A stretch of DNA of 64,000 nt from Candidatus Ferrigenium altingense (GCA_020621985.1 JAHRYS010000006.1:31440-95439); one strand, 5' to 3'. Positions 35,749 to 43,979 are shown, counted from the first letter of the stretch. Numbers and translations: made by a program. Notes: a model not told the origin generated them from the letters alone.

Positions 35749-35749
35749 C

Positions 35750-36802
35750 ATGCTGAAAACCATTTTTCCGACGCTGACGCGTTTCCGCTTCACCATCCAG
35801 ATCCTTATGCTGTTCGTCACCGTGTACGGCGGCGCGTTGCTGGGCACTTATACGGTGGACCGCATCTCGCAGGCGCTGCCTTCGCTGGCGTGCGCATTCG
35901 ACAAGCAGACCGGTGACCATTGCATCCTGATCGTCAATCAGCACCAGTTCCACCACCGCATCGGCGAGGCGCTGGTCAAGGCGCAGGAGGTTACCTACAA
36001 GGTATTCATCCCGACGCTGATCTCGGTGGCCACCTTCTTCGCGCTGTTCTTCTTTCTCAATAAGGCATTCTGCGGCTGGGTATGCCCGATGGGCACGGTG
36101 CAGGAAGTGGTCTATCGCGTCGGCAGAAAATTTGGCAGGCCGCTGCACCGCTTTAACCAGAGCAATGTCGGCAGGGTGCGCCCGGTCAAGTGGCTGATGT
36201 TGCTGGTGCTGGTGCTCGGCTTGCCGCTGCTGGCCGGGATGGGAACCGTATCCAATGACCTGGGCGACCCCTATTGCCAGGTATGCCCATCGCGTCTGGC
36301 GACCACCCTGCTGACCGCCGATACCGAGCAGATTGCGTTGCGCACCTCGTCGGGCGTCACCTTCTTCCTCGGCGCAGCGGGCAACGCATTATTCGGCTTT
36401 ATCATCATCGCCGCCTTGGCGGTGCGCCAGCCGTTCTGCCGCATCTGCCCGCTGCTGTCGTGGAACGCGCTGTTCCAAAAGCTGTCGCCGATGCAACTGG
36501 TGAAGAAGCAGCATGACAAGTGCGACAAGTGCAGCGTCTGCGAAAAAGCCTGCCCGATGGATATTCACGAGATCGGGCGGGAACACGGCAAGAAGGCGTT
36601 CCACGAGGACTGCACCATGTGCGGGCGCTGTGTGGAGTATTGCCCGGACGATGACGTGATCCAGATCAAGTTCTTCGGCGTCAAGCTGTTCGGCTCTTCG
36701 CGCGAGGCTTACAAGAAGCGCGTGAAGCTGGAAACCCCGGAAGGCTTGCCGAAAAACAAGGTGATCTGGCTGACCCAAGCGAAGGAAAACCAGCATGGAT
36801 GA
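35750..36802 (+). CDS. Membrane polyferredoxin (CcoG/NapH/NosR-C-like)
   Basis: This 350-residue inner-membrane iron-sulfur protein starts at 35750 after AAGGA (an in-frame ATG 9 nt earlier is possible). Cys motifs are CGWVCPMG (108-115), CQVCP (176-180), CRICP (230-234), and two classical [4Fe-4S] motifs at 258-268 and 288-298. Several hydrophobic helices lie at 15-32, 85-105, 146-165 and 203-225. A Cys/His patch, HCILIVNQHQFHH (57-69), is likely periplasmic. CcoG, a relative, reduces Cu(II) for cbb3 oxidase assembly; NapH and NosR relay electrons across the membrane. Here a cupric-reductase or electron-donor role fits the context. Confidence 0.8.
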   Translation: MLKTIFPTLTRFRFTIQILMLFVTVYGGALLGTYTVDRISQALPSLACAFDKQTGDHCILIVNQHQFHHRIGEALVKAQEVTYKVFIPTLISVATFFALFFFLNKAFCGWVCPMGTVQEVVYRVGRKFGRPLHRFNQSNVGRVRPVKWLMLLVLVLGLPLLAGMGTVSNDLGDPYCQVCPSRLATTLLTADTEQIALRTSSGVTFFLGAAGNALFGFIIIAALAVRQPFCRICPLLSWNALFQKLSPMQLVKKQHDKCDKCSVCEKACPMDIHEIGREHGKKAFHEDCTMCGRCVEYCPDDDVIQIKFFGVKLFGSSREAYKKRVKLETPEGLPKNKVIWLTQAKENQHG

Positions 36803-37454
36803 GTTTTTTAATCCGGCGTTGATCCCGCAGGAAACCACGCTGTTCGCCGTCTGGCTGCTCGGCTTGTCGTTGGGTCTGACCGCATGCACCGTCACCTGCC
36901 TGCCGTTCATGGGCACTTGGGTGCTGGGGCGTGGCGGTTCGCAAACACAGGCGCTGTATGACACGGCCATGTTCGTGACGGGCCGCATCCTCGCCTACAC
37001 CCTGCTCGGTGCAATCGCTGGCGGAGCAGGGGTGTGGCTGTCGGAAGCCATGAACGGCGGAACCGGCAATGCGGTGATCGGTTTGACCTCCATTGCTGCC
37101 GGGGTGTGGTTGCTGCGTGGTGAGAAGCCACACTCGCCTTGTGGCACGGTGCGACGTGCGGGCAGCACACCGCCGCTGCTGATGGGTTTCTCACTGAGCC
37201 TGACCCCGTGCGCACCGCTGGCTTCGCTGTTGGCGGTATGCGCCTCGGCAGGCAGCGTCAAGCTGGGGATGACAAACGGCATGATGTTCGGGCTGGGCGC
37301 GGCATTGACCCCGCTGCTGATCCTGCTGCCGCTGATCAGCCTGCTCGGCAAGAACCTGCGCGACAACCGCGAGTGGATCACGCGCTGGATACGCTGGGGC
37401 GCGGCGGCGGTACTGATTCTGCTGGGATTGCGGAGGCTGTTGCTGGTGTTGTGA
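36795..37454 (+). CDS. DsbD/CcdA-like membrane protein (TauE/SafE, COG2836 type)
   Basis: This 219-residue protein has about six transmembrane helices arranged in two half-repeats. The first half begins with TACTVTCLPFMG (Cys31 and Cys35) and the second with LTPCAPLASLLAVCASAG, the paired-Cys pattern of the DsbD/CcdA family, which moves thiol electrons across the membrane. The COG2836 branch is frequently found with copper P-type ATPases and cbb3 oxidase assembly genes. The gene overlaps the polyferredoxin stop by 8 bp. A plausible partner is the TlpA-like thioredoxin at 41747-42244. Confidence 0.75.
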   Translation: MDEFFNPALIPQETTLFAVWLLGLSLGLTACTVTCLPFMGTWVLGRGGSQTQALYDTAMFVTGRILAYTLLGAIAGGAGVWLSEAMNGGTGNAVIGLTSIAAGVWLLRGEKPHSPCGTVRRAGSTPPLLMGFSLSLTPCAPLASLLAVCASAGSVKLGMTNGMMFGLGAALTPLLILLPLISLLGKNLRDNREWITRWIRWGAAAVLILLGLRRLLLVL

Positions 37455-37569
37455 GGCAGGGATAGTTTTTCGGATACACTTGCAAAAGGTAACGCCCACT
37501 CTTGGTTGTTGCAGTAGTGTGCTCATACCTGTATTCCAGTACGTTCACTAACCTTTTAGGAGAGCAATC

Positions 37570-38025
37570 ATGGACAGAAGAGAAATGCTTAAAGTGGCAA
37601 CCGGAGGCCTGATGCTTGCCGCCGCCGGGAATGCGGCATTTGCCGCAGAAAAAACCAAACAGCCCGCCGATCATCAGCATGCGCATGTCAAGAAAAACCA
37701 GAGCCTGATTGATGCCGCCGCCGACAGCGTGAAAACAGGCCAGGCATGTCTTCAGCATAATCTTGAGATTTTGAGCCAGGGTGAAAACAAGGGAATGGCC
37801 ATATGCGCCATGCGCGTCAATGACATGATTGCCGCGTGCGCCGCAATCGAGCAGCTTGCCAATTACAATTCACCGCATGTCCCCAAAATGGCAAAGGTGG
37901 TGATGGATATTTGCAAAGATTGTGAAAAGGAGTGCCGCAAGTTCGAGAAAGAGCACGAAATTTGCAAACAAACGGCGGAATCCTGTGTTGTCTGCTTCAA
38001 TGAGTGCAAAAAAATAACCGCTTGA
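37570..38025 (+). CDS. Tat-exported four-helix-bundle copper storage protein (Csp1-like)
   Basis: This 151-residue protein has the twin-arginine signal MDRREMLKVATGGLMLAAAG, with an Ala-rich cleavage region. The mature part is helical with a His-containing start (DHQHAHVKK) and ten Cys facing along the helices: ACLQ, ICAM, ACAA, ICKDCEKEC, ICKQ, SCVVC and NEC. This matches the Csp family, in which four-helix bundles store many Cu(I) ions; Methylosinus Csp1 is the Tat-exported example. TAGGAGAG precedes the ATG. It has a 115-bp leader of its own, so it may be separately promoted. It is the strongest pointer to copper in this locus. Confidence 0.88.
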   Translation: MDRREMLKVATGGLMLAAAGNAAFAAEKTKQPADHQHAHVKKNQSLIDAAADSVKTGQACLQHNLEILSQGENKGMAICAMRVNDMIAACAAIEQLANYNSPHVPKMAKVVMDICKDCEKECRKFEKEHEICKQTAESCVVCFNECKKITA

Positions 38026-38109
38026 TGCCAAGTCTGGCAGGGTAGTCGCCCCGCCATTGTTGTTGATCGCCCCCCATGTTCGCCATGCGGGGCGGTTTAT
38101 TTTTGGGGT

Positions 38110-38124
38110 GCGACAATTTGTCGC
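38110..38124 (+). promoter_or_regulatory. 15-bp palindromic operator upstream of TonB receptor gene 2
   Basis: The perfect palindrome GCGACAATTTGTCGC is the exact inverse complement of the site at 32380-32394. It ends 1 nt before the -35 element. The palindrome extends to 17 bp with the flanking T and A. Confidence 0.78.
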
Positions 38125-38125
38125 A

Positions 38126-38154
38126 TTCCCAAATTGTTTTTCCATCTGTAGTAT
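38126..38154 (+). promoter_or_regulatory. Putative activator-dependent promoter of TonB receptor gene 2
   Basis: TTCCCA (38126-38131) and TAGTAT (38149-38154) are 17 nt apart, followed by CCGCCCG. Element order, spacing and much of the spacer match the promoter at 32411-32439. Confidence 0.65.
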
Positions 38155-38213
38155 CCGCCCGTTTTTCAGAATTCATAAAAAATTAACTATTAAAAACGCG
38201 AGGAGAGACAGTG

Positions 38214-40454
38214 ATGAAAAAGCAGTTGCTTAACGGCGGAAAATTATTTGCACTGAGCTGTATTTATGTGAGCACCATGCATGCGGCAGTCGCAGCGCAT
38301 AACACTGATGTCGAAACACTAAGCGATGTGGTGGTGAGCGCCACCAAGACTGAGCAATCCTCTTCCGAGGCTCCCGCATCAGTGAGCGTCGTGTCGTCCA
38401 AGAATATCGAAAACATGAATATTCACTCACCGGATGAGGCCCTCAAGTTTTCGCCGGGCGCATACACAACCAGACCGGCGGGGCATGAGCCCAGTGTCAT
38501 GGGAACCAACGTGGTATTGAGAGGTATCCCCGATTATTCGAGGACGCTGGTGCTGGTTGACGGGCAGACCCTGAACGACCCCTACATCGGGGCGGTTACC
38601 TGGGAATCCGTACCGGCGGAAACAATCAAACGCATCGAGGTCGTTCCGGGACCGTTTTCTTCGCTTTACGGCGGCAGCGCCATGGCCGGCGTGATCAACA
38701 TCATTACCAAGGTGCCGACAAAGCGTGAATTTTCCTTGAAGGGCGGATATGGGACAGATAACTTCAAGAGCGGCTCTTTCGTCTATCAGGATCACCCTTT
38801 GGAATGGATGGGGCTCGCTTTTGATTATGGATATAAGCAAAGCGATGGGTTTATAAAGGATGAAGTTCTGATCGCTACCAGTGGTGCGGCGGGAGCATTG
38901 ACACCAGTTACCGGAGCGCAGAGAACGACTGATGCTTCGGGTAATTTGCGTTATCTGATAGGCGATAAAGGGCCTATCGGATGGAATTCGGAAAATATTG
39001 GGGTCAAGTTCTATCTCGATTTACCTGCAAATTCGAAGCTTTCTTTCGGCGCTTCACAATTCAAATACAGCAGTTTCGGCCGTAACCACTACAATTTTTA
39101 TTTGCGTAATTTGGCGGGCAATCCCGTTGCCCCCGGCACCTATGCGGTGAATGGTACAAGGATTGTGGCTACGGAAAAGAACCTGCTCACGGGACCAGAC
39201 AGCGATATCAAGACACAGAACCGGTATACCCTGGAGTTTGAGAAACAGTTGGCGCAAGCCACGCTAAAGGCAACGCTCGGACATACCGATATACCCCTGT
39301 ATAACAATTACATCGTACTGGGAGCGGCTGACACCTTGGCAGCCGGAGGCGCGGCAACCCGTATGCTTCGCCCGAGCAAGGAGACCTCCGGTTCGCTTCA
39401 GGTAAGCATGCCGGTTGCGGAGAATAATTTCCTGGTTGCCGGTGTTTCAGCCGGCAAAAGAGATATTTACACCGTGACCTATAACATTACTGATTGGCGA
39501 AATAAGGACGCTATCGGCCCGATTGCAAATCAAACAGGCGGCACAGATACGTCTTACGCCCTGTATGTTCAGGATGAAATAAAACTGTCTGATAAATTGA
39601 CCGCATATCTGGGTGGCCGTTACGATAGCGTGACAGCACAGGGATACATTGAGGGTGCCGGGGGTGTTGCGACACGAACGACCTATGCAGCTACGACCCA
39701 AACTCATTTAAGCCCCAAGGTATCCATGGTTTACCGGCCACAGGAGCAAACAACACTGCGAGCATCGGTCGGTAATGCATTCCACGCTCCGCAGTTGCGC
39801 GACACCTTCGGTTGGTGGACACCGATGACCGGCTACACCTATACGCCAAATCCGCTCCTCAAACCTGAAACTGTTACCTCTTGGGAAATCGGTGTCGAGC
39901 AACAGGTGGGAAGCAACACATTGCTTCGCGCCACCTACTACGAGAATAGCCTGAAAGACCTGATTTACCGGACGCAGGATGATATCTTGCTGAAACAGAG
40001 CGTTGCCAATGCCGGTGCCGCCAAGGTAAAGGGGTTTGAACTGGAAGCGCGCCAGAAGTTGACTAACGAGCTAACTGCTTTCGTGAATGTGACTTACAAT
40101 GATTCCAAATTTACCAAGAACCCGGCAAAGGTATTGACTGAAGGCAAACGCATGACGAATACACCCGATAAAATGGCCAACCTTGGGATACAAGGGGCCA
40201 TGGGGTCATGGAGCGGGTCGTTGATGGGGAAATACGTTGGCAAGGTTTACACGAACGACGTCAATCTGGATACGGTGAGTGGGGTGTTTGGCTCATATGA
40301 TGCGTATTTCATTGCGGATGCCAAACTATCCTATAAGGTGAAAAACTCGATAGCGCTTTCCTTATCCGTCAGCAACCTGGGTGACCGCCGTTATTATCAG
40401 TCTACCCTGGCACAAGGCAGGGCTTATTTCGGTGAGGCAGAATTCAAGTTCTAA
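38214..40454 (+). CDS. TonB-dependent outer-membrane receptor 2
   Basis: This 746-residue receptor starts at the ATG at 38214, placed after GAGGAGAGA (a GTG one codon upstream is possible). It has a signal peptide and a TonB-box-like segment ETLSDVVVSATKTEQ. The plug contains FSPGAYTTRPAGHEPS, TNVVLRGIPDYSRTLVLVDG and EVVPGPFSSLYGGSAMAGVIN. The barrel ends with GRAYFGEAEFKF. It resembles catecholate/metallophore receptors and OprC-like copper receptors in general form only. It shares its promoter/operator with receptor 1 and leads a second operon that includes the energising TonB complex, so both receptors probably serve one process. Confidence 0.9.
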   Translation: MKKQLLNGGKLFALSCIYVSTMHAAVAAHNTDVETLSDVVVSATKTEQSSSEAPASVSVVSSKNIENMNIHSPDEALKFSPGAYTTRPAGHEPSVMGTNVVLRGIPDYSRTLVLVDGQTLNDPYIGAVTWESVPAETIKRIEVVPGPFSSLYGGSAMAGVINIITKVPTKREFSLKGGYGTDNFKSGSFVYQDHPLEWMGLAFDYGYKQSDGFIKDEVLIATSGAAGALTPVTGAQRTTDASGNLRYLIGDKGPIGWNSENIGVKFYLDLPANSKLSFGASQFKYSSFGRNHYNFYLRNLAGNPVAPGTYAVNGTRIVATEKNLLTGPDSDIKTQNRYTLEFEKQLAQATLKATLGHTDIPLYNNYIVLGAADTLAAGGAATRMLRPSKETSGSLQVSMPVAENNFLVAGVSAGKRDIYTVTYNITDWRNKDAIGPIANQTGGTDTSYALYVQDEIKLSDKLTAYLGGRYDSVTAQGYIEGAGGVATRTTYAATTQTHLSPKVSMVYRPQEQTTLRASVGNAFHAPQLRDTFGWWTPMTGYTYTPNPLLKPETVTSWEIGVEQQVGSNTLLRATYYENSLKDLIYRTQDDILLKQSVANAGAAKVKGFELEARQKLTNELTAFVNVTYNDSKFTKNPAKVLTEGKRMTNTPDKMANLGIQGAMGSWSGSLMGKYVGKVYTNDVNLDTVSGVFGSYDAYFIADAKLSYKVKNSIALSLSVSNLGDRRYYQSTLAQGRAYFGEAEFKF

Positions 40455-40502
40455 GTGCTGCTGCCAAGGGCTGCGAGTTTTTCATCATATATAAAAGTGG
40501 AT

Positions 40503-41747
40503 ATGAACAACTTAACTATTGCACTGTTTTTTGCCGCCATTTTGGCTGTTCTCCCAGCTATGGCAGCCGATCACGCCGGCCATGGCAAAACCGGTGCGGC
40601 GGCCTCGGCCGCAGCGCCGGTGGATAGGGAAAAAGTCTGGAAGGAGATACTCGCCAAACCGTCGCTGGCTGTTAGCGCAGATGTCGATGAAAAGGGGCGG
40701 TTGTGGCTGGCTGCCATGCGCGGCCAGCATATTTACGTCAGCTATTCCGATGACCGCGGCGTTACCCAGAGCGCGCCGGTCAAGGTCAACGCGGAACCCG
40801 AGAATTTTCTCGGCGACGGCGAAAACCGCCCCAAGATCATCGTGCGCAAAGGGGTGGTTTACGTGTCCTATACGCAGGGGCTGGCGAAGCCGATGTCCGG
40901 CGATATCCGCTTCAGCCGCTCGACCGATGGCGGGAAAAGCTTTTTCGCGCCGATTACCGTCAACGACAACCGCGAAATCATCAGCCATCGCTTCGACTCC
41001 ATGGCGGTGAACGGCAAGGGGCATGTATATATTGCCTGGCTCGACAAACGCGAACAGAGCGCCGCAGAAAAAAAAGGGGAAAAATATAACGGTTCGGCCA
41101 TCTATTATGCGATTTCGGATGACGGCGGGATCAGCTTCCGGCGCAATGTCAAAATTGCCGACCATGTCTGCGAATGCTGCCGCACGGCCATGGTCGTGGA
41201 TACCGATGACTATCCCGTCGTCACATGGCGCCACATCTACGACACCAATATCCGCGACCATGCGCTGGTCAGGCTGGACGGCAAGATGGCGCCGGTGCGG
41301 CTCAGCCATGAGAACTGGAATGTTGCCGCCTGTCCGCATCACGGGCCATCCCTTTCCATCGCTGCGGACGGCATCTATCACGCTGCCTGGTTCAGCAACG
41401 CGCCGCAGCAGCATGGCCTGTTCTATGCGCATTCGACCGACCAGGGCAAGACTTTTTCCAGCCCGCTGAATTTCGGCAACTTCGAAGCCCAGGCGGCGCG
41501 TCCCTATGTGCTCAGCCTCGGCAGCCGCGTCTATCTTGCCTGGAAGGAATTCGACGGCGAGAACACTGCCGTACTCGGGATGCATTCCGGCGACGGCGGG
41601 AAATCCTGGTCTGCGCCGGCAAAATTGGCGAGCACTTCCGACGTATCGGACTGGCCGCTGCTGATCGGCGAAAACAGCCGGGCTTACCTGTCCTGGAACA
41701 CCAAGAATGAAGGCTATCGCCTGATCGAGATAAGCGGGCAAAGATAG
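40503..41747 (+). CDS. Exported Asp-box beta-propeller (sialidase-like) protein with CxCC motif
   Basis: This 414-residue protein starts at the ATG at 40503 with a signal peptide ending near AMAA. The mature N-terminus carries DHAGHGK. Five Asp-box repeats (S-x-D-x-G-x-S/T-F/W type) are visible, including STDGGKSFF, SDDGGISFR and SGDGGKSWS, indicating a sialidase/BNR-like propeller. Unusual for the fold is HVCECCRTAM (Cys 223, 225, 226), plus ACPHHG further on, which together could bind a metal. Sialidase activity is unlikely in this context. A periplasmic metal-binding or metallophore-handling role is inference. Its stop overlaps the next gene's start by one base. Confidence 0.75.
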   Translation: MNNLTIALFFAAILAVLPAMAADHAGHGKTGAAASAAAPVDREKVWKEILAKPSLAVSADVDEKGRLWLAAMRGQHIYVSYSDDRGVTQSAPVKVNAEPENFLGDGENRPKIIVRKGVVYVSYTQGLAKPMSGDIRFSRSTDGGKSFFAPITVNDNREIISHRFDSMAVNGKGHVYIAWLDKREQSAAEKKGEKYNGSAIYYAISDDGGISFRRNVKIADHVCECCRTAMVVDTDDYPVVTWRHIYDTNIRDHALVRLDGKMAPVRLSHENWNVAACPHHGPSLSIAADGIYHAAWFSNAPQQHGLFYAHSTDQGKTFSSPLNFGNFEAQAARPYVLSLGSRVYLAWKEFDGENTAVLGMHSGDGGKSWSAPAKLASTSDVSDWPLLIGENSRAYLSWNTKNEGYRLIEISGQR

Positions 41748-42244
41748 TGAAGCGGTTCGGTTTTTTGATAGCGCTGTGCTTTGCCATATTGCCTTTCGTT
41801 CCGGCGCCGGCAATGGCCGCGCAGGAAATTAAGCCGTTCGTCCGCGGCAGTTACCAGCAGGTTGTTGCCGCGCGGCAGGGAAAGCCTTTCATCGTCAACT
41901 TCTGGTCGTTGACTTGCAGCTACTGCATGGTCGAACTGGCCATGCTCAAGAAGCTGAAAAAAAATTACCCAAAGCTTGATTTGGTGCTGGTCTCCACCGA
42001 TACGCCGGAAGAAGAAAAATCGGTATCCGCTACCCTGGCGAAATTTTCCTTGGGCAAGGCCGAAGCCTGGGTGTTCGCCGACAGCTATACCGAACGCCTG
42101 CGCTTCGAGGTTGACAAGAAGTGGCAGGGCGAATTGCCGCGCACCTATTTTTTCAGCCCGAACAAAGAAGTCACGGCCATCAGCGGCAAGCTTGAATACA
42201 AGGAAGTGGAGCAGTGGGTCAAAGAGCAAGATGCTATCCAGTAA
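41747..42244 (+). CDS. TlpA-like periplasmic thioredoxin
   Basis: This 165-residue exported thioredoxin-fold protein has a GTG start overlapping the preceding stop, and a signal peptide (FLIALCFAILPFVPAPAMA). The active site FWSLTCSYC has Cys57 and Cys60. The cis-Pro is in LPRTYFF. TlpA-type reductases keep copper-protein cysteines reduced (for example the Sco/CuA assembly pathway). In this operon it could reduce the CxCC propeller or receive electrons from the DsbD-like protein upstream. The specific partner is not proven. Confidence 0.85.
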   Translation: MKRFGFLIALCFAILPFVPAPAMAAQEIKPFVRGSYQQVVAARQGKPFIVNFWSLTCSYCMVELAMLKKLKKNYPKLDLVLVSTDTPEEEKSVSATLAKFSLGKAEAWVFADSYTERLRFEVDKKWQGELPRTYFFSPNKEVTAISGKLEYKEVEQWVKEQDAIQ

Positions 42245-42914
42245 CGCCACGAGTTCGCTGGCTTATCCACCACTATTGACTATGATGAGTCCAACAGATT
42301 TGCCGTTGCGTGACCGTTCGCTGATTGTGGCATCGGTGGTGTTCGCGCATGTTTTGTTGATGTGGTTTCTGGTGTCCATGCCCAGCCTCCCAACGTCGAG
42401 CCACCAGGAGATGTCGGTCAGCATCGCGACCATGCCCAGCCCGCCGCAACCCGCAGCGGCGGAACCAAAACCCGATCCGGTGGTGAAGCCCAAGCCGGTC
42501 GAACCGCGGCGCGTGCAACCCACGCCGGAAGTCGCCACGCCTGTCGCACCTGTTGAAACCCCCGCGTCGACGGCGCAAACAAGCAGCGCGCCCACACAAC
42601 CGGTCAATGCCTCGCCCAGCCTGCCGGATCGCGAGCCGGATTATCAGGCGGCTTACCTGAACAACCCTGTTCCGGCTTACCCGATGGTGGCGCGGCGCAT
42701 GGGCTGGCAGGGCAAGGTGGTGCTGAATGTCGAGGTGCTGGCGAGCGGCCTGCCCGGCCAGGTCAAGCTGCACCAGAGCAGCGGGCATGACGTGCTCGAC
42801 AACGCGGCGATGCAGGCGGTGCGCGGCTGGCGGTTTGTCGCGGCGCGCCAGGGCGGGCAGGTGGTCTCCAAGTGGTTTTTAGTACCGATTCCGTTTATTT
42901 TGAAAGAGGATTGA
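42231..42914 (+). CDS. TonB energy-transducing protein
   Basis: This 227-residue TonB family protein has an N-terminal signal anchor (about 30-50, SLIVASVVFAHVLLMWFLVS). A Pro/Lys/Glu-rich periplasmic spacer (about 68-130, KPDPVVKPKPVEPRR) leads to a C-terminal TonB domain with NPVPAYPMVARRMGWQGKV and a closing GWRFVAARQGG. The start at 42231 overlaps the thioredoxin gene by 14 bp; ATGs at 42282/42285 are alternatives. A dedicated TonB in the same operon as a receptor means the system carries its own energising complex. Confidence 0.88.
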   Translation: MLSSNATSSLAYPPLLTMMSPTDLPLRDRSLIVASVVFAHVLLMWFLVSMPSLPTSSHQEMSVSIATMPSPPQPAAAEPKPDPVVKPKPVEPRRVQPTPEVATPVAPVETPASTAQTSSAPTQPVNASPSLPDREPDYQAAYLNNPVPAYPMVARRMGWQGKVVLNVEVLASGLPGQVKLHQSSGHDVLDNAAMQAVRGWRFVAARQGGQVVSKWFLVPIPFILKED

Positions 42915-43570
42915 TGATGCAGTTATTCAGCGGGGATTCGATTGTTGTCAGCATCACGCTTTTTGTGTTGCTGTTATGTTCTGTGGTTACTTGGTCGATC
43001 GTGCTTTACAAGTTGCTGCAACGAAGCCGCAACGGCAAGCTGAACAAGGCCTTCGCGCAGCAGTTCTGGGATTCATCCGACTGGAAGAGCGCCGAGCGCA
43101 TGAGCGAACAGCATGAGGGGCAGCTTGCCAGCCTGGCGCGTGCCGCTTTCACCGCCTTGAAAGAAATGACCAGCGGCAAGACCGATCTCAAACATGCGGG
43201 CGAACCGCAGGATCTGATGGAAAATGCGTTGCGCCAGCAGATCCGCAACCTGCAGCGCAAGGGGGAGAGCGGTCTGGCCGAGTTGGCCGGGATCGGCTCC
43301 ACCGCCCCCTTCATCGGGCTGTTCGGCACGGTATGGGGCATCATGCACGCGTTGCAGGAAATCGGCAAAACCGGCTCGGCCAGTCTGGACGTGGTGGCGG
43401 GACCGATCGGCGAGGCGTTGATCGCGACCGCGTTCGGGATTGCGGCCGCGTTGCCCGCCGTGCTGGCATACAACTATTTTCTGCGCCGCCTGCGGCTGAA
43501 CCTTACCGATTTTGAGAATTTTGCGGATGACTTCGCAAGGTTGGCGCGCAAATACGACTACAAGGTGTGA
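42914..43570 (+). CDS. exbB: ExbB/MotA-TolQ-family proton channel protein
   Basis: This 218-residue inner-membrane protein has three transmembrane helices (about 10-30, 125-145 and 172-190). The conserved core AELAGIGSTAPFIGLFGTVWGIMHAL and GPIGEALIATAFGIAAALPAVLAYNYF are diagnostic. With ExbD it uses the proton gradient to drive TonB. The start is either the ATG overlapping the tonB stop (TGATG) or the next ATG 3 nt on, which is better spaced from AAGAGGA. Confidence 0.92.
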   Translation: MMQLFSGDSIVVSITLFVLLLCSVVTWSIVLYKLLQRSRNGKLNKAFAQQFWDSSDWKSAERMSEQHEGQLASLARAAFTALKEMTSGKTDLKHAGEPQDLMENALRQQIRNLQRKGESGLAELAGIGSTAPFIGLFGTVWGIMHALQEIGKTGSASLDVVAGPIGEALIATAFGIAAALPAVLAYNYFLRRLRLNLTDFENFADDFARLARKYDYKV

Positions 43571-43571
43571 C

Positions 43572-43979
43572 ATGGCTTTCCATACCCAATCCGATCAGGA
43601 AATGATGAGCGAGATCAACGTCACGCCGCTGGTGGACGTGATGCTGGTGCTGCTGGTGGTGTTCATCGTCACCGCACCGCTGCTGTCGCAGTCGCTGGAA
43701 GTAAAGCTGCCCAAGACGGCCGCGGTGCAGACGCGCATGGACACCAAACAGCAGGTGGTCACCATCGATGTGGAAGGGAAGATCGCGCTCGATAGCGTCC
43801 TGTTGAGCGACGAGAAGCTGGCGCAGCAACTCGCCGATTCCGCTGCGGGGAAGGACAATTTTGAGCTGCATGTCCATGCCGACGAAGCCGTTCCCTACGG
43901 GCGCGTGGCGCAAATCATGGCCATCGCGCAACATGCCGGGGTGAGCAAGCTGTCGTTCATGACGATGGCGGGGCAGTAG
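43572..43979 (+). CDS. exbD: ExbD-family TonB accessory protein
   Basis: This 135-residue protein starts at the ATG one base after the exbB stop. It has the single transmembrane helix TPLVDVMLVLLVVFIVTAPL (about 18-37), whose Asp is the essential proton-coupling residue. The periplasmic domain ends with AIAQHAGVSKLSFMT. It is the last gene of the receptor 2 operon and is followed by a repeat and a bidirectional terminator. Confidence 0.93.
   Translation: MAFHTQSDQEMMSEINVTPLVDVMLVLLVVFIVTAPLLSQSLEVKLPKTAAVQTRMDTKQQVVTIDVEGKIALDSVLLSDEKLAQQLADSAAGKDNFELHVHADEAVPYGRVAQIMAIAQHAGVSKLSFMTMAGQ

Noticed and set aside
40503..41747. True sialidase acting on host glycans
   Set aside because: Only Asp-box repeats are seen, no clear catalytic set, and the operon is a TonB/thioredoxin metal-type context.
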